Source: Alphaproteobacteria bacterium (lineage in GTDB: Bacteria > Pseudomonadota > Alphaproteobacteria > Micavibrionales > UBA2020). Taken from it: a DNA stretch of 6,199 nucleotides. The notes beneath the pieces are model-generated. The model had not been told where the DNA came from. It worked only from the letters and a program-made list of their open reading frames with translations, and ran no database searches. How positions within the stretch are numbered: position 1 is the stretch's first letter; each line of letters begins with the position of its first letter. The stretch is taken from the NCBI GenBank assembly GCA_029266795.1, contig JAQSWE010000162.1:1-6199 (forward strand). Direction: 5' to 3'. Made by a program: the position numbers and the translations under genes. Below, piece by piece: positions 1-4,886 of this stretch.

Positions 1-304
1 CGAAGAGGCTGAACCTCTCGGCAAGCTGGAAATGGCGTTCAAGCTGTCGGTTGAAACCGAGCCGCTAGAAAAGAAAATCTACCTTGCCACCAAAGCAGGC
101 ACGATTTCCAAGGAACAGCCACGCGCTGACCTGCTGGAAGCTGCTGTAGCCGCGAACGTTCTGACTTCGGACGAAGCAGCAAAGGTAAAGGAAATGGACC
201 GCCTGCGCCGTGCAGTCATCGACGTCGATGCCTTCCCGCATGCTCAGCCCGCCGCGAACGATGCCCCGAAAGCAACGCCCGCAGCGCCACCCAAAGTCGC
301 GTAA
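1..304 (+). CDS. fadE: Acyl-CoA dehydrogenase FadE-type, C-terminal end (5' partial)
   Basis: The reading frame enters from the left edge (codons begin at base 2) and gives 100 visible residues before a TAA stop. The fragment resembles the C-terminal extension (DUF1974/ACDH_C) of FadE, the large acyl-CoA dehydrogenase that carries out the first, FAD-dependent step of fatty acid beta-oxidation. Recognisable elements are the segment EPLEKKIYLATKAG near residues 20-33, the helix around AAVAANVLTSDEA, and the ending KEMDRLRRAVIDVDAF, which matches the usual FadE close of a basic helix followed by an acidic VDDF-like motif. After it comes an Ala/Pro-rich tail of about 20 residues ending PPKVA, which looks disordered and is probably lineage-specific. 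The flavin-binding catalytic core lies outside the window, so activity cannot be judged. The internal ATG at base 32 is not a start. The family call rests on the tail only, and a close paralog remains possible. Confidence 0.8.
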   Translation, partial: EEAEPLGKLEMAFKLSVETEPLEKKIYLATKAGTISKEQPRADLLEAAVAANVLTSDEAAKVKEMDRLRRAVIDVDAFPHAQPAANDAPKATPAAPPKVA

Positions 305-325
305 GCGGCTTAAGTCCAAAACGAA

Positions 326-359
326 AAAAGCCCGGCGGTTTTTATACCGCCGGGCTTTT
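326..359. terminator. Bidirectional rho-independent terminator
   Basis: A perfect 10-bp GC-rich stem (330-339 pairs with 346-355) closes a 6-base loop, TTTTAT. It is flanked by an A-run on the left (324-329) and a T-run on the right (356-359, continuing as CTTTT). The A/T flanks extend the pairing by four bases and give a U-tract to transcripts from either side. It lies 22 bases after the fadE stop and about 20 bases after the stop of the convergent PH-domain gene, so it can serve both. Confidence 0.93.
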
Positions 360-376
360 CTTTTAGTGTCTGGAGT

Positions 377-880
377 TTACGCGCGGAGCATGTCTCGTTC
401 CATGATCCGGCGGTTAATATCGTCGGTGAAGGTAACCGCATCTTTAATGAAAGGGATAATAATTCGGGCACGACCGGTGCCGGAAATAATGATGTTCGAA
501 TAACCGAACAGCAAGCCCGCCGGGGTGCGCATGACCTCTACGCCCTCGATGCGGTTGTATGGCATGGAAACCACTTCCTGATTGAAAACCCCGCCGCCAA
601 TCACCACGCGGCTATCGGTTGCCGCTAACATTAAATAACGCTTGGTGGTGAATTCGGTGAGCAGCAAGATACCTGCAACCATCGCGAAATAGATCGCCAA
701 CGACGGCGAATAAAACAGGGCGATAAGCGCTATAATCAGCATCGCGATGCCTTTCCAATAAATTCCGGGGCTTATTTCGGCAATATGAACCAGATTTTCT
801 CCCGGTAAAAGCAGGCCCGAAACCGAGTACTTTTTCTCGGTAATCAGATAATCGTCTTCCAGATATGACATTGGGCGCAT
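377..880 (-). CDS. Membrane-anchored bacterial PH-domain protein (bPH2/YdbS-like), 167 aa
   Basis: Encodes a small inner-membrane protein with one hydrophobic hairpin and a C-terminal bacterial pleckstrin-homology-like domain. Residues 1-39 are a soluble, acidic-to-mixed N-terminus. Residues 40-75 form two close membrane segments separated by a short SPS turn. Residues 80-160 look like a bPH2 (PF03703-type) fold: KRYLMLAATDSRVVI starts the domain, then GGGVFNQEVVSMPYNRIEGVEV and GLLFGYSNIIISGTG, typical of the family. The start is set at MRPMSY because a full AGGAGG lies 6 bases upstream. An in-frame ATG 54 bases further upstream lacks this support and would add an unrelated 18-residue extension. 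The gene is divergent from gltA and convergent with fadE, so it is probably monocistronic. Proteins of this family have mostly unknown roles; some occur with membrane-stress or export functions. I cannot assign a specific function. Confidence 0.85.
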   Translation of the reverse strand: MRPMSYLEDDYLITEKKYSVSGLLLPGENLVHIAEISPGIYWKGIAMLIIALIALFYSPSLAIYFAMVAGILLLTEFTTKRYLMLAATDSRVVIGGGVFNQEVVSMPYNRIEGVEVMRTPAGLLFGYSNIIISGTGRARIIIPFIKDAVTFTDDINRRIMERDMLRA

Positions 881-886
881 GGTTAG

Positions 887-892
887 CCTCCT
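887..892 (-). promoter_or_regulatory. Shine-Dalgarno of the PH-domain gene
   Basis: On the minus strand this reads AGGAGG, a full anti-SD match, 6 bases before the ATG at 880. It decides the start in favour of MRPMSY over the upstream in-frame ATG at 934. Confidence 0.88.
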
Positions 893-904
893 GAACGGCA
901 AGTT

Positions 905-922
905 ATGTGCCCTGTGGCACGT
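905..922 (-). repeat. Small hairpin in the leader of the PH-domain gene
   Basis: GTGCC (907-911) pairs with GGCAC (916-920) around a 4-base loop. One wobble pair and one A-T pair extend the stem to 7 bp. It sits 13 bases upstream of the Shine-Dalgarno of the minus-strand gene, so it would be in its 5' leader if transcription begins further right. It could be an operator, a leader stem or chance; there is no T-run. The remaining intergenic DNA up to the gltA promoter holds two direct copies of AGGTTCC (952-958 and 977-983), and I could not place a convincing minus-strand promoter in it. Confidence 0.35.
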
Positions 923-1003
923 CAGCTTTACCAAGGCTTATGTACCGTTGAAGGTTCCCTGCTATTTCAATAAAACAGGTTCCGCACCGCACCATAATCG
1001 GAA

Positions 1004-1032
1004 TTGAAATCGTTGACTAATCCACCTATTAT
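1004..1032 (+). promoter_or_regulatory. Sigma70-type promoter of gltA
   Basis: TTGAAA (1004-1009, 5 of 6 consensus bases) is separated by exactly 17 bases from TATTAT (1027-1032, 5 of 6). The predicted transcription start is near 1039, which gives a leader of about 40 bases with the Shine-Dalgarno in its second half. This is a consensus match only; alphaproteobacterial housekeeping promoters can deviate. Confidence 0.65.
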
Positions 1033-1068
1033 CAATGCAGGGAAAACTGTCCTCCCTCAAAAATCATA

Positions 1069-1075
1069 AAAGGTG
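1069..1075 (+). promoter_or_regulatory. Shine-Dalgarno of gltA
   Basis: AAAGGTG precedes the ATG at 1080. The AGG core is 6 bases from the start codon, which supports that start. Confidence 0.75.
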
Positions 1076-1079
1076 AAAA

Positions 1080-2396
1080 ATGACCAACGTAGCGCCGCAG
1101 TCCAAACCGCAGAAAACGGTGACGCTCACGGACAACGAAACCGGCAAAACCTACCAGTTTCCGGTGCTCGACGGGTCTGTCGGCCCGCGGGTCATTGATA
1201 TCCGCAAGCTTTACGCCGAAACAGGCATGTTCACCTTTGATCCCGGCTTTACGTCCACCGCGGCCTGCGAAAGCGGCCTGACCTACATTGATGGCGATAA
1301 AGGCGTGTTGCTCCACCGCGGGTACTCGATCAAGGAACTGGCCCTCAAGAGTGACTTTATCGAAGTCTGCCATCTGCTGTTATACGGCGATCTTCCCGAT
1401 GCGCAGCAGCGTAAGGACTTCCAGAACAACATCACGCATCACACCATGGTGCATGAGCAGATGCAGTTCTTCTTCCGGGGCTTCCGTCGCGACAGCCATC
1501 CGATGGCCGTCATGGTAGGCGTGGTCGGTGCGCTTTCGGCCTTCTACCACGACAGCCTCGACATCGACGATCCTAAGCAGCGCGAGATCGCAGCACATCG
1601 CCTGATCGCGAAAGTGCCGACGATTGCAGCGATGGTGTACAAGTACTCGATCGGCCAGCCTTTCATGTATCCGCGCAACGACCTCAGCTTCGCGGAAAAC
1701 TTCCTTTACATGACGTTCGCCGTACCGTGCGAACCGTACAAGATCAACCCGATCCTTGCCCGTGCAATGGACCGCATCTTTATCCTGCACGCCGATCACG
1801 AGCAGAACGCGTCCACCTCCACCGTGCGCCTTGCTGGCTCGTCGCGCGCGAACCCCTTTGCCTGCGTGGCCTCCGGCATCGCTTCCCTCTGGGGTCCGGC
1901 GCATGGCGGCGCGAACGAGGCCGTGCTGCAAATGCTCAACCAGATCGGCGACAAGTCACGCGTGCCTGAATTCATCAAGCGCTCGAAGGACAAGAACGAT
2001 AGCTTCCGCCTGATGGGCTTCGGCCACCGCGTCTATAAAAACTACGACCCGCGCGCTGAAATTATGCGCGACACTTGTTACGAGGTGTTGAACGAGCTGG
2101 GCATCAAGGATCCCCTGCTGGAACTGGCTATGGAGCTGGAAAAAGCGGCGCTGGCTGACGAATATTTCATCGAGAAAAAGCTCTATCCGAACGTCGATTT
2201 CTATTCCGGCATTATCCTGAAAGCCATGGGCTTCCCCACCAACCTGTTCACGGTGCTCTTCGCCGTGGCGCGTACGGTCGGCTGGATTTCCCACTGGAAC
2301 GAGATGATCCAGGAACCAACGCAGAAAATCGGCCGACCGCGCCAGCTTTATACCGGTCCGGTCGAACGTCCCTACGTATCTCTCGAAAAGCGTTAA
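1080..2396 (+). CDS. gltA: Citrate synthase, type II
   Basis: Cytoplasmic enzyme that condenses acetyl-CoA with oxaloacetate to citrate, the entry step of the TCA cycle. The product is 438 residues, close to the usual length for hexameric-type Gram-negative citrate synthases. The N-terminal small beta-rich domain is present (TLTDNETGKTYQFPVLDGS at about 15-33), followed by FTFDPGFTSTAACES and the IDGDKGVLLHRGYSI block. The catalytic residues can be placed by comparison with E. coli GltA: His275 in GPAHGGANEA, His316 in the signature GFGHRVYKNYDPR, and Asp373 in YPNVDFYSG. The segment LHADHEQNASTSTVR (237-250) is also intact, and Arg325 lies in the signature. The C-terminus ends in the usual RPRQLYTGP region. 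Nothing is missing, so it should be active. The protein reads most like alphaproteobacterial GltA. It has its own promoter and is followed by an inverted repeat over the stop codon. 2-Methylcitrate synthase is a related family, but it is shorter and lacks this N-terminal domain. Confidence 0.97.
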   Translation: MTNVAPQSKPQKTVTLTDNETGKTYQFPVLDGSVGPRVIDIRKLYAETGMFTFDPGFTSTAACESGLTYIDGDKGVLLHRGYSIKELALKSDFIEVCHLLLYGDLPDAQQRKDFQNNITHHTMVHEQMQFFFRGFRRDSHPMAVMVGVVGALSAFYHDSLDIDDPKQREIAAHRLIAKVPTIAAMVYKYSIGQPFMYPRNDLSFAENFLYMTFAVPCEPYKINPILARAMDRIFILHADHEQNASTSTVRLAGSSRANPFACVASGIASLWGPAHGGANEAVLQMLNQIGDKSRVPEFIKRSKDKNDSFRLMGFGHRVYKNYDPRAEIMRDTCYEVLNELGIKDPLLELAMELEKAALADEYFIEKKLYPNVDFYSGIILKAMGFPTNLFTVLFAVARTVGWISHWNEMIQEPTQKIGRPRQLYTGPVERPYVSLEKR

Positions 2397-2405
2397 TTTT
2401 CGAGA
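2381..2405 (+). repeat. gltA: 9-bp perfect inverted repeat straddling the gltA stop codon
   Basis: TCTCGAAAA (2381-2389) is the exact reverse complement of TTTTCGAGA (2397-2405), with a 7-base loop that contains the TAA stop. The left arm encodes the last residues of GltA. There is no T-run after the stem, so it is not a standard intrinsic terminator. It may mark the 3' end of the gltA mRNA (stabilising or attenuating hairpin) or be a DNA-binding site for the next gene. The 70 bases that follow, up to the next Shine-Dalgarno, show no convincing promoter. Confidence 0.6.
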
Positions 2406-2467
2406 TTGTCGGGAACTGTTTCTTCCGTGACGCGTTGAATGCCGGTTAAGGCAGAAAAACGTATAAC

Positions 2468-2472
2468 AGGAG
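2468..2472 (+). promoter_or_regulatory. Shine-Dalgarno of the low-complexity secreted protein gene
   Basis: AGGAG lies 6 bases before the ATG at 2479 and supports that start. TATAAC at 2462-2467 directly before it resembles a -10 box but is too close to the start to be credible. Confidence 0.8.
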
Positions 2473-2478
2473 ATTCAG

Positions 2479-3084
2479 ATGAAAACCCAATTCTTTGCGA
2501 CGACCGCTATCGCGTTCGCGCTTTCCCTTGCCATTCCCTCTTCGGCCCATGCCCTCGAAATCGGCGTCGGCGGGAAAACCGGCGTTACCGGTAATGTCGG
2601 CGGCATCGTTGGCGGCACCGCACGCACCACCGAAAGCGTAACGGGCAGCGTTCACGGCAGCACCGATACCGATATTAACGGGGTCACGACTTCGGAAACG
2701 AAGACCCAAACGCAAGCCACCACCCGCACCGAAACCGACCTCGGCAGCACAGTGGACAGCACTGTTTCCACAACCAAAGACGTGAGCGTCGGCGCAGCCG
2801 TGAATGCAGATGTAGATACGCGCACGGAAGCAGCTGCACCGCCCGTCGAACATAAAACGGCAGTCGTCAAAAAGAAGAAGAAAAAAACGGTCCGCAAGGC
2901 ACGCCGTGAAATACCTTCCGAAGTGACCACCGAAAGCCAGACGAGCGTCCAGACGCAATCCACAACGCAGACAGGTATCAATACGAATGCAAATATCGAT
3001 ACCAATGCCGACATCAACACAAACGACGGCACCCTGCTGGGCGGTCGCCTGCGCACCAATAACAATGTGCAGATTAATCGCTAA
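2479..3084 (+). CDS. Exported low-complexity Thr/Asn-rich protein of unknown function
   Basis: I do not recognise this 201-residue protein. A clear Sec signal peptide is visible: a short basic start MKTQ, a hydrophobic core at about 5-19, and a signal peptidase I site Ala-His-Ala at 23-25, so cleavage after residue 25 is likely. The mature part is compositionally biased and has few large hydrophobic or aromatic residues. It has a Gly-rich stretch (about 29-47, GVGGKTG, GGIVGG), a Thr/Ser/Asp-rich stretch (48-120), six lysines in a row (131-136) followed by TVRKARR, then a Thr/Gln-rich stretch (148-166) and a Thr/Asn-rich tail with three hexapeptide repeats (167-184). No cysteine is present, so it is not a lipoprotein. 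It is probably periplasmic, surface or secreted. It follows gltA by 82 bases on the same strand, with its own Shine-Dalgarno, and could be read through from gltA or have its own promoter. A structural, adhesive or envelope-coating role is possible but not shown. Confidence 0.8.
   Translation: MKTQFFATTAIAFALSLAIPSSAHALEIGVGGKTGVTGNVGGIVGGTARTTESVTGSVHGSTDTDINGVTTSETKTQTQATTRTETDLGSTVDSTVSTTKDVSVGAAVNADVDTRTEAAAPPVEHKTAVVKKKKKKTVRKARREIPSEVTTESQTSVQTQSTTQTGINTNANIDTNADINTNDGTLLGGRLRTNNNVQINR
2977..3030 (+). repeat. Three tandem 18-base (hexapeptide) repeats in the C-terminal tail
   Basis: Three consecutive in-frame units encode I-N-T-N-A-N, I-D-T-N-A-D and I-N-T-N-D-G (residues 167-184). The pattern is Ile, Asn/Asp, Thr, Asn, Ala/Asp, then Asn/Asp/Gly. 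Third codon positions differ between copies, so the protein pattern is conserved better than the DNA. This argues for selection or an old duplication rather than recent slippage. Confidence 0.75.
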
Positions 3085-3094
3085 GTATTAATAC
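3085..3094. repeat. 10-bp palindrome at the convergent gene junction
   Basis: GTATTAATAC is a perfect palindrome. It covers the 3-base gap between the + strand stop at 3084 and the minus-strand stop, plus that TAA itself (3088-3090). It is too short and AT-rich to be a terminator. It may be chance or a binding site. No other terminator is visible between the two converging genes. Confidence 0.4.
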
Positions 3095-4101
3095 CAAACG
3101 GACCATGTGCGATGCGTCGGATGCGCATAGATGCCCGCCTCGTATCCACGGTTCCAAAGGATATGATCAAGATTAACTGAAGTAACGCGGCTGCCTTCAC
3201 GGGCAGCTGCGTTTTTCATGAGCTCGACTGCGTGAATTCCGGCCATGCGGATTTCGGTTTCCTCGGCACTGCCCGATTCAATCATCACACCGCTGTCAAT
3301 TTTCTCCGCGAGCGCGGGAGCATAGAGGAGTACCCCGTCATGCCGCAGCACATGCGGCACCATATTGTCGGCAAAGATGGTTAACACCTCCATATCGTCG
3401 AAGGCCGCAGGCGACTGGCCTTGCAACCCGAGATAAATATCCGCTGCGAGTATCTGCGCACGCTTGTAAATAGCCACCTCTCGCCCTTTATAAATCGTCA
3501 CGTCACGGAAAGTTGGCCAAGCGCCAATGATATTCACGAGATTCGCAGCCGAATTGCCAGCAGACGCTAGAAGCCCCATCACGCTTCCGCCATGATCTGC
3601 GATAATACGCCGCCCTGTTTCCTGCAAATGGCGGGCAAAGCGCGCCATTAACTCCTCCAGACGCTCATGCTTGCCATGTGGAATACCAAAAACTTCATGG
3701 CATTCGTGCAGCGTTGCGGAAGCCCATTTCATCGGGACATTCAGCCGATTTGCCGCAAAAGCATTTTTTAGCGCGCCTGCAATTTGATTATATTCAAGAT
3801 ATATACCGCAAGACTGGGCCACCTTGAAATACGCCGAGCCGAAATTGACGCTATCAAGGGCGATCACGTAGGCGGCAGTTTCTTCGGGGGCGGCGTGTGA
3901 CAAAAAATGGTGATTTTCGTCAAGCTTTGTTATCAGGGGATATTTTTTGAGCAAATCCGCTGTGTAGGATTCAATCCTTGTTTCATCTATTTTAATGTAA
4001 TCCGCCTTCCCCAGCACCCATGCTGCATCGAGGCGCACCCGTTCGGGTAACTTTGCAGAGAGCTGGGGGTTCACGGCTTGCCGGGCATGCGCTGCAACCA
4101 T
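3088..4101 (-). CDS. DUF2419 / queuosine-5'-monophosphate N-glycosylase-like protein (Qng1 family)
   Basis: A 337-residue protein matching the DUF2419 (queuosine salvage) family over its full length. Characterised members (Qng1) hydrolyse queuosine-5'-monophosphate to free queuine, the modified base used for tRNA wobble position 34. Family landmarks in order are: KADYIKID near 32-39; ALDSVNFGSAYF (81-92), the usual LDxxNF block; an ER-containing helix (145-160); GGSVMGLL and AANLVNIIGAWPTFRDVTIYKG (171-206); YKRAQILAADIY (212-223); LTIFADNMVPHVL (240-252); EIRMAGIHAVELM (283-295); LDHILWNRG (311-319); and the C-terminal HRTWSVWY (330-337), equivalent to the common HRTRxIYY end. Some normally conserved positions look changed, notably in the FADNMVPH segment. 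The start at 4101 has GGAGAAGG 7 bases upstream. A GTG at 4074, giving a GTGA overlap with the hydrolase stop, is an alternative. It is the last gene of the operon. The exact substrate here is inferred. Confidence 0.85.
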   Translation of the reverse strand: MVAAHARQAVNPQLSAKLPERVRLDAAWVLGKADYIKIDETRIESYTADLLKKYPLITKLDENHHFLSHAAPEETAAYVIALDSVNFGSAYFKVAQSCGIYLEYNQIAGALKNAFAANRLNVPMKWASATLHECHEVFGIPHGKHERLEELMARFARHLQETGRRIIADHGGSVMGLLASAGNSAANLVNIIGAWPTFRDVTIYKGREVAIYKRAQILAADIYLGLQGQSPAAFDDMEVLTIFADNMVPHVLRHDGVLLYAPALAEKIDSGVMIESGSAEETEIRMAGIHAVELMKNAAAREGSRVTSVNLDHILWNRGYEAGIYAHPTHRTWSVWY

Positions 4102-4886
4102 TCCACGACCTTCTCCCCGACTTTGAAGTCGTAGAGATTGCTGTGACCGCCTTTATCCACGGTGACGAATTCTTTGGGGTGTTTGGCGGCTTCGAATAGT
4201 TTCTTGCCCAGTTCATAAGGCACGACGCGGTCATCTGTGCCGTGGATAACCAGCAGGGATGTCTTCACCTTTTCAATTTTGTCGATGCTTTCGAAACGGT
4301 CGAACATCATCATGTCGACTGGCAGAAAAGCATATGCCGTTTTGGCAACAGCAACAGCGCTGGTAAACGGAGCTTCAAGCACAAGCTTGCGCGGCTGGAA
4401 TTCGACCCCCAATTGCACCGCAACACCTGAACCAAGGCTTTCGCCGTAAAAAACAAGTTGATCGAGGCGATATCCGTTATCTAGGAGGTAATTCACGCAA
4501 GCGCGGCCATCCTTATAAAGCCCCTCCTCTGTCGGGCTTCCCGGATTGCCGGCATAGCCACGATATTCGCATAGCAAAATTCCGTACCCTAATTTTTGAT
4601 AAAACGCTGCAGTTGACCCACGGTGGCTGATATTACCGGCATTGCCATGGAAATGGACGATCACTTTACCGTCGCTTTCGCGCGGCGGCGCGAACCATGC
4701 GATATTCTGGAAGCCATCTTCTGTTTGGATTTTTAATACTTTTGCCGAAAGCGATTCCGGAATTTTCGGATCGCCCAAGTCCTTTTCAGGGAAATATTGC
4801 AGTCCGCGCTGGCCCAGATAAACGGCCAGCACCACGACACCGTAAATAATGAGGCCGATTAACGCAAAACGGACCAGCAGTATCAT
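4071..4886 (-). CDS. Membrane-anchored alpha/beta hydrolase (ABHD13/Bem46-like serine hydrolase)
   Basis: A 271-residue serine hydrolase with an uncleaved N-terminal membrane anchor (about residues 3-24) and a catalytic domain probably on the periplasmic side. The oxyanion region HFHGNAGN (78-85) is followed by the nucleophile elbow GESLGSG with Ser150. The acid is most likely Asp219 in HGTDDRVVP, and the histidine is His248 in GGHSNL. The triad is therefore complete. After the anchor, QRGLQYFPE is typical of the ABHD12/13/Bem46/YfhR-like group, whose bacterial members are mostly uncharacterised. A lipid or ester substrate is plausible but unproven. The start ATG overlaps the exporter stop as ATGA (4883-4886), and GAGGG lies 7 bases upstream, so translation is probably coupled. 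The 3' end overlaps the DUF2419 gene. A soluble thioesterase or peptidase role is less likely because of the anchor. Confidence 0.9.
   Translation of the reverse strand: MILLVRFALIGLIIYGVVVLAVYLGQRGLQYFPEKDLGDPKIPESLSAKVLKIQTEDGFQNIAWFAPPRESDGKVIVHFHGNAGNISHRGSTAAFYQKLGYGILLCEYRGYAGNPGSPTEEGLYKDGRACVNYLLDNGYRLDQLVFYGESLGSGVAVQLGVEFQPRKLVLEAPFTSAVAVAKTAYAFLPVDMMMFDRFESIDKIEKVKTSLLVIHGTDDRVVPYELGKKLFEAAKHPKEFVTVDKGGHSNLYDFKVGEKVVEWLQRMPGKP
4109..4116 (-). promoter_or_regulatory. Shine-Dalgarno for the DUF2419 gene inside the hydrolase gene
   Basis: The minus strand reads GGAGAAGG, ending 7 bases before the ATG at 4101 and lying within the hydrolase coding region. It supports 4101 over the GTG at 4074, which has no comparable upstream site. 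The choice is not certain because the GTGA arrangement is itself a common coupling signal. Confidence 0.6.

Noticed and set aside
210..503. 97-codon + strand frame crossing the end of fadE, the terminator and the PH gene
   Set aside because: It runs through a strong terminator and out of frame over two real genes, and its product is Arg/Ser/Pro-rich with no domain.
1013..1032. TTGACT (1013-1018) as the gltA -35 box
   Set aside because: It is only 8 bases from TATTAT, and no acceptable -10 lies 16-18 bases downstream. TTGAAA at 1004 gives the correct 17-base spacing.
1380..1931. 183-codon open frame on the minus strand inside gltA
   Set aside because: It lies entirely opposite a well-conserved citrate synthase gene, has an Arg/His/Val-rich composition typical of an antisense shadow, and shows no family features.
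2435..2467. TTGAAT and TATAAC as a promoter for the secreted-protein gene
   Set aside because: The spacer is 21 bases, and the -10-like box touches the Shine-Dalgarno, so a transcript from it would lose the ribosome site.
2446..2958. 170-codon minus-strand frame opposite the low-complexity gene
   Set aside because: The same compositional effect explains it. It would also cover the leader and signal peptide region of the better-supported + strand gene.
2652..3065. 137-codon minus-strand frame opposite the low-complexity gene, with long Val/Ser/Phe runs
   Set aside because: Antisense translation of Thr/Asp/Lys-rich codons gives long stop-free Val/Ser/Phe-rich frames. No Shine-Dalgarno or recognisable domain supports it, while the + strand frame has a signal peptide and a good ribosome site.
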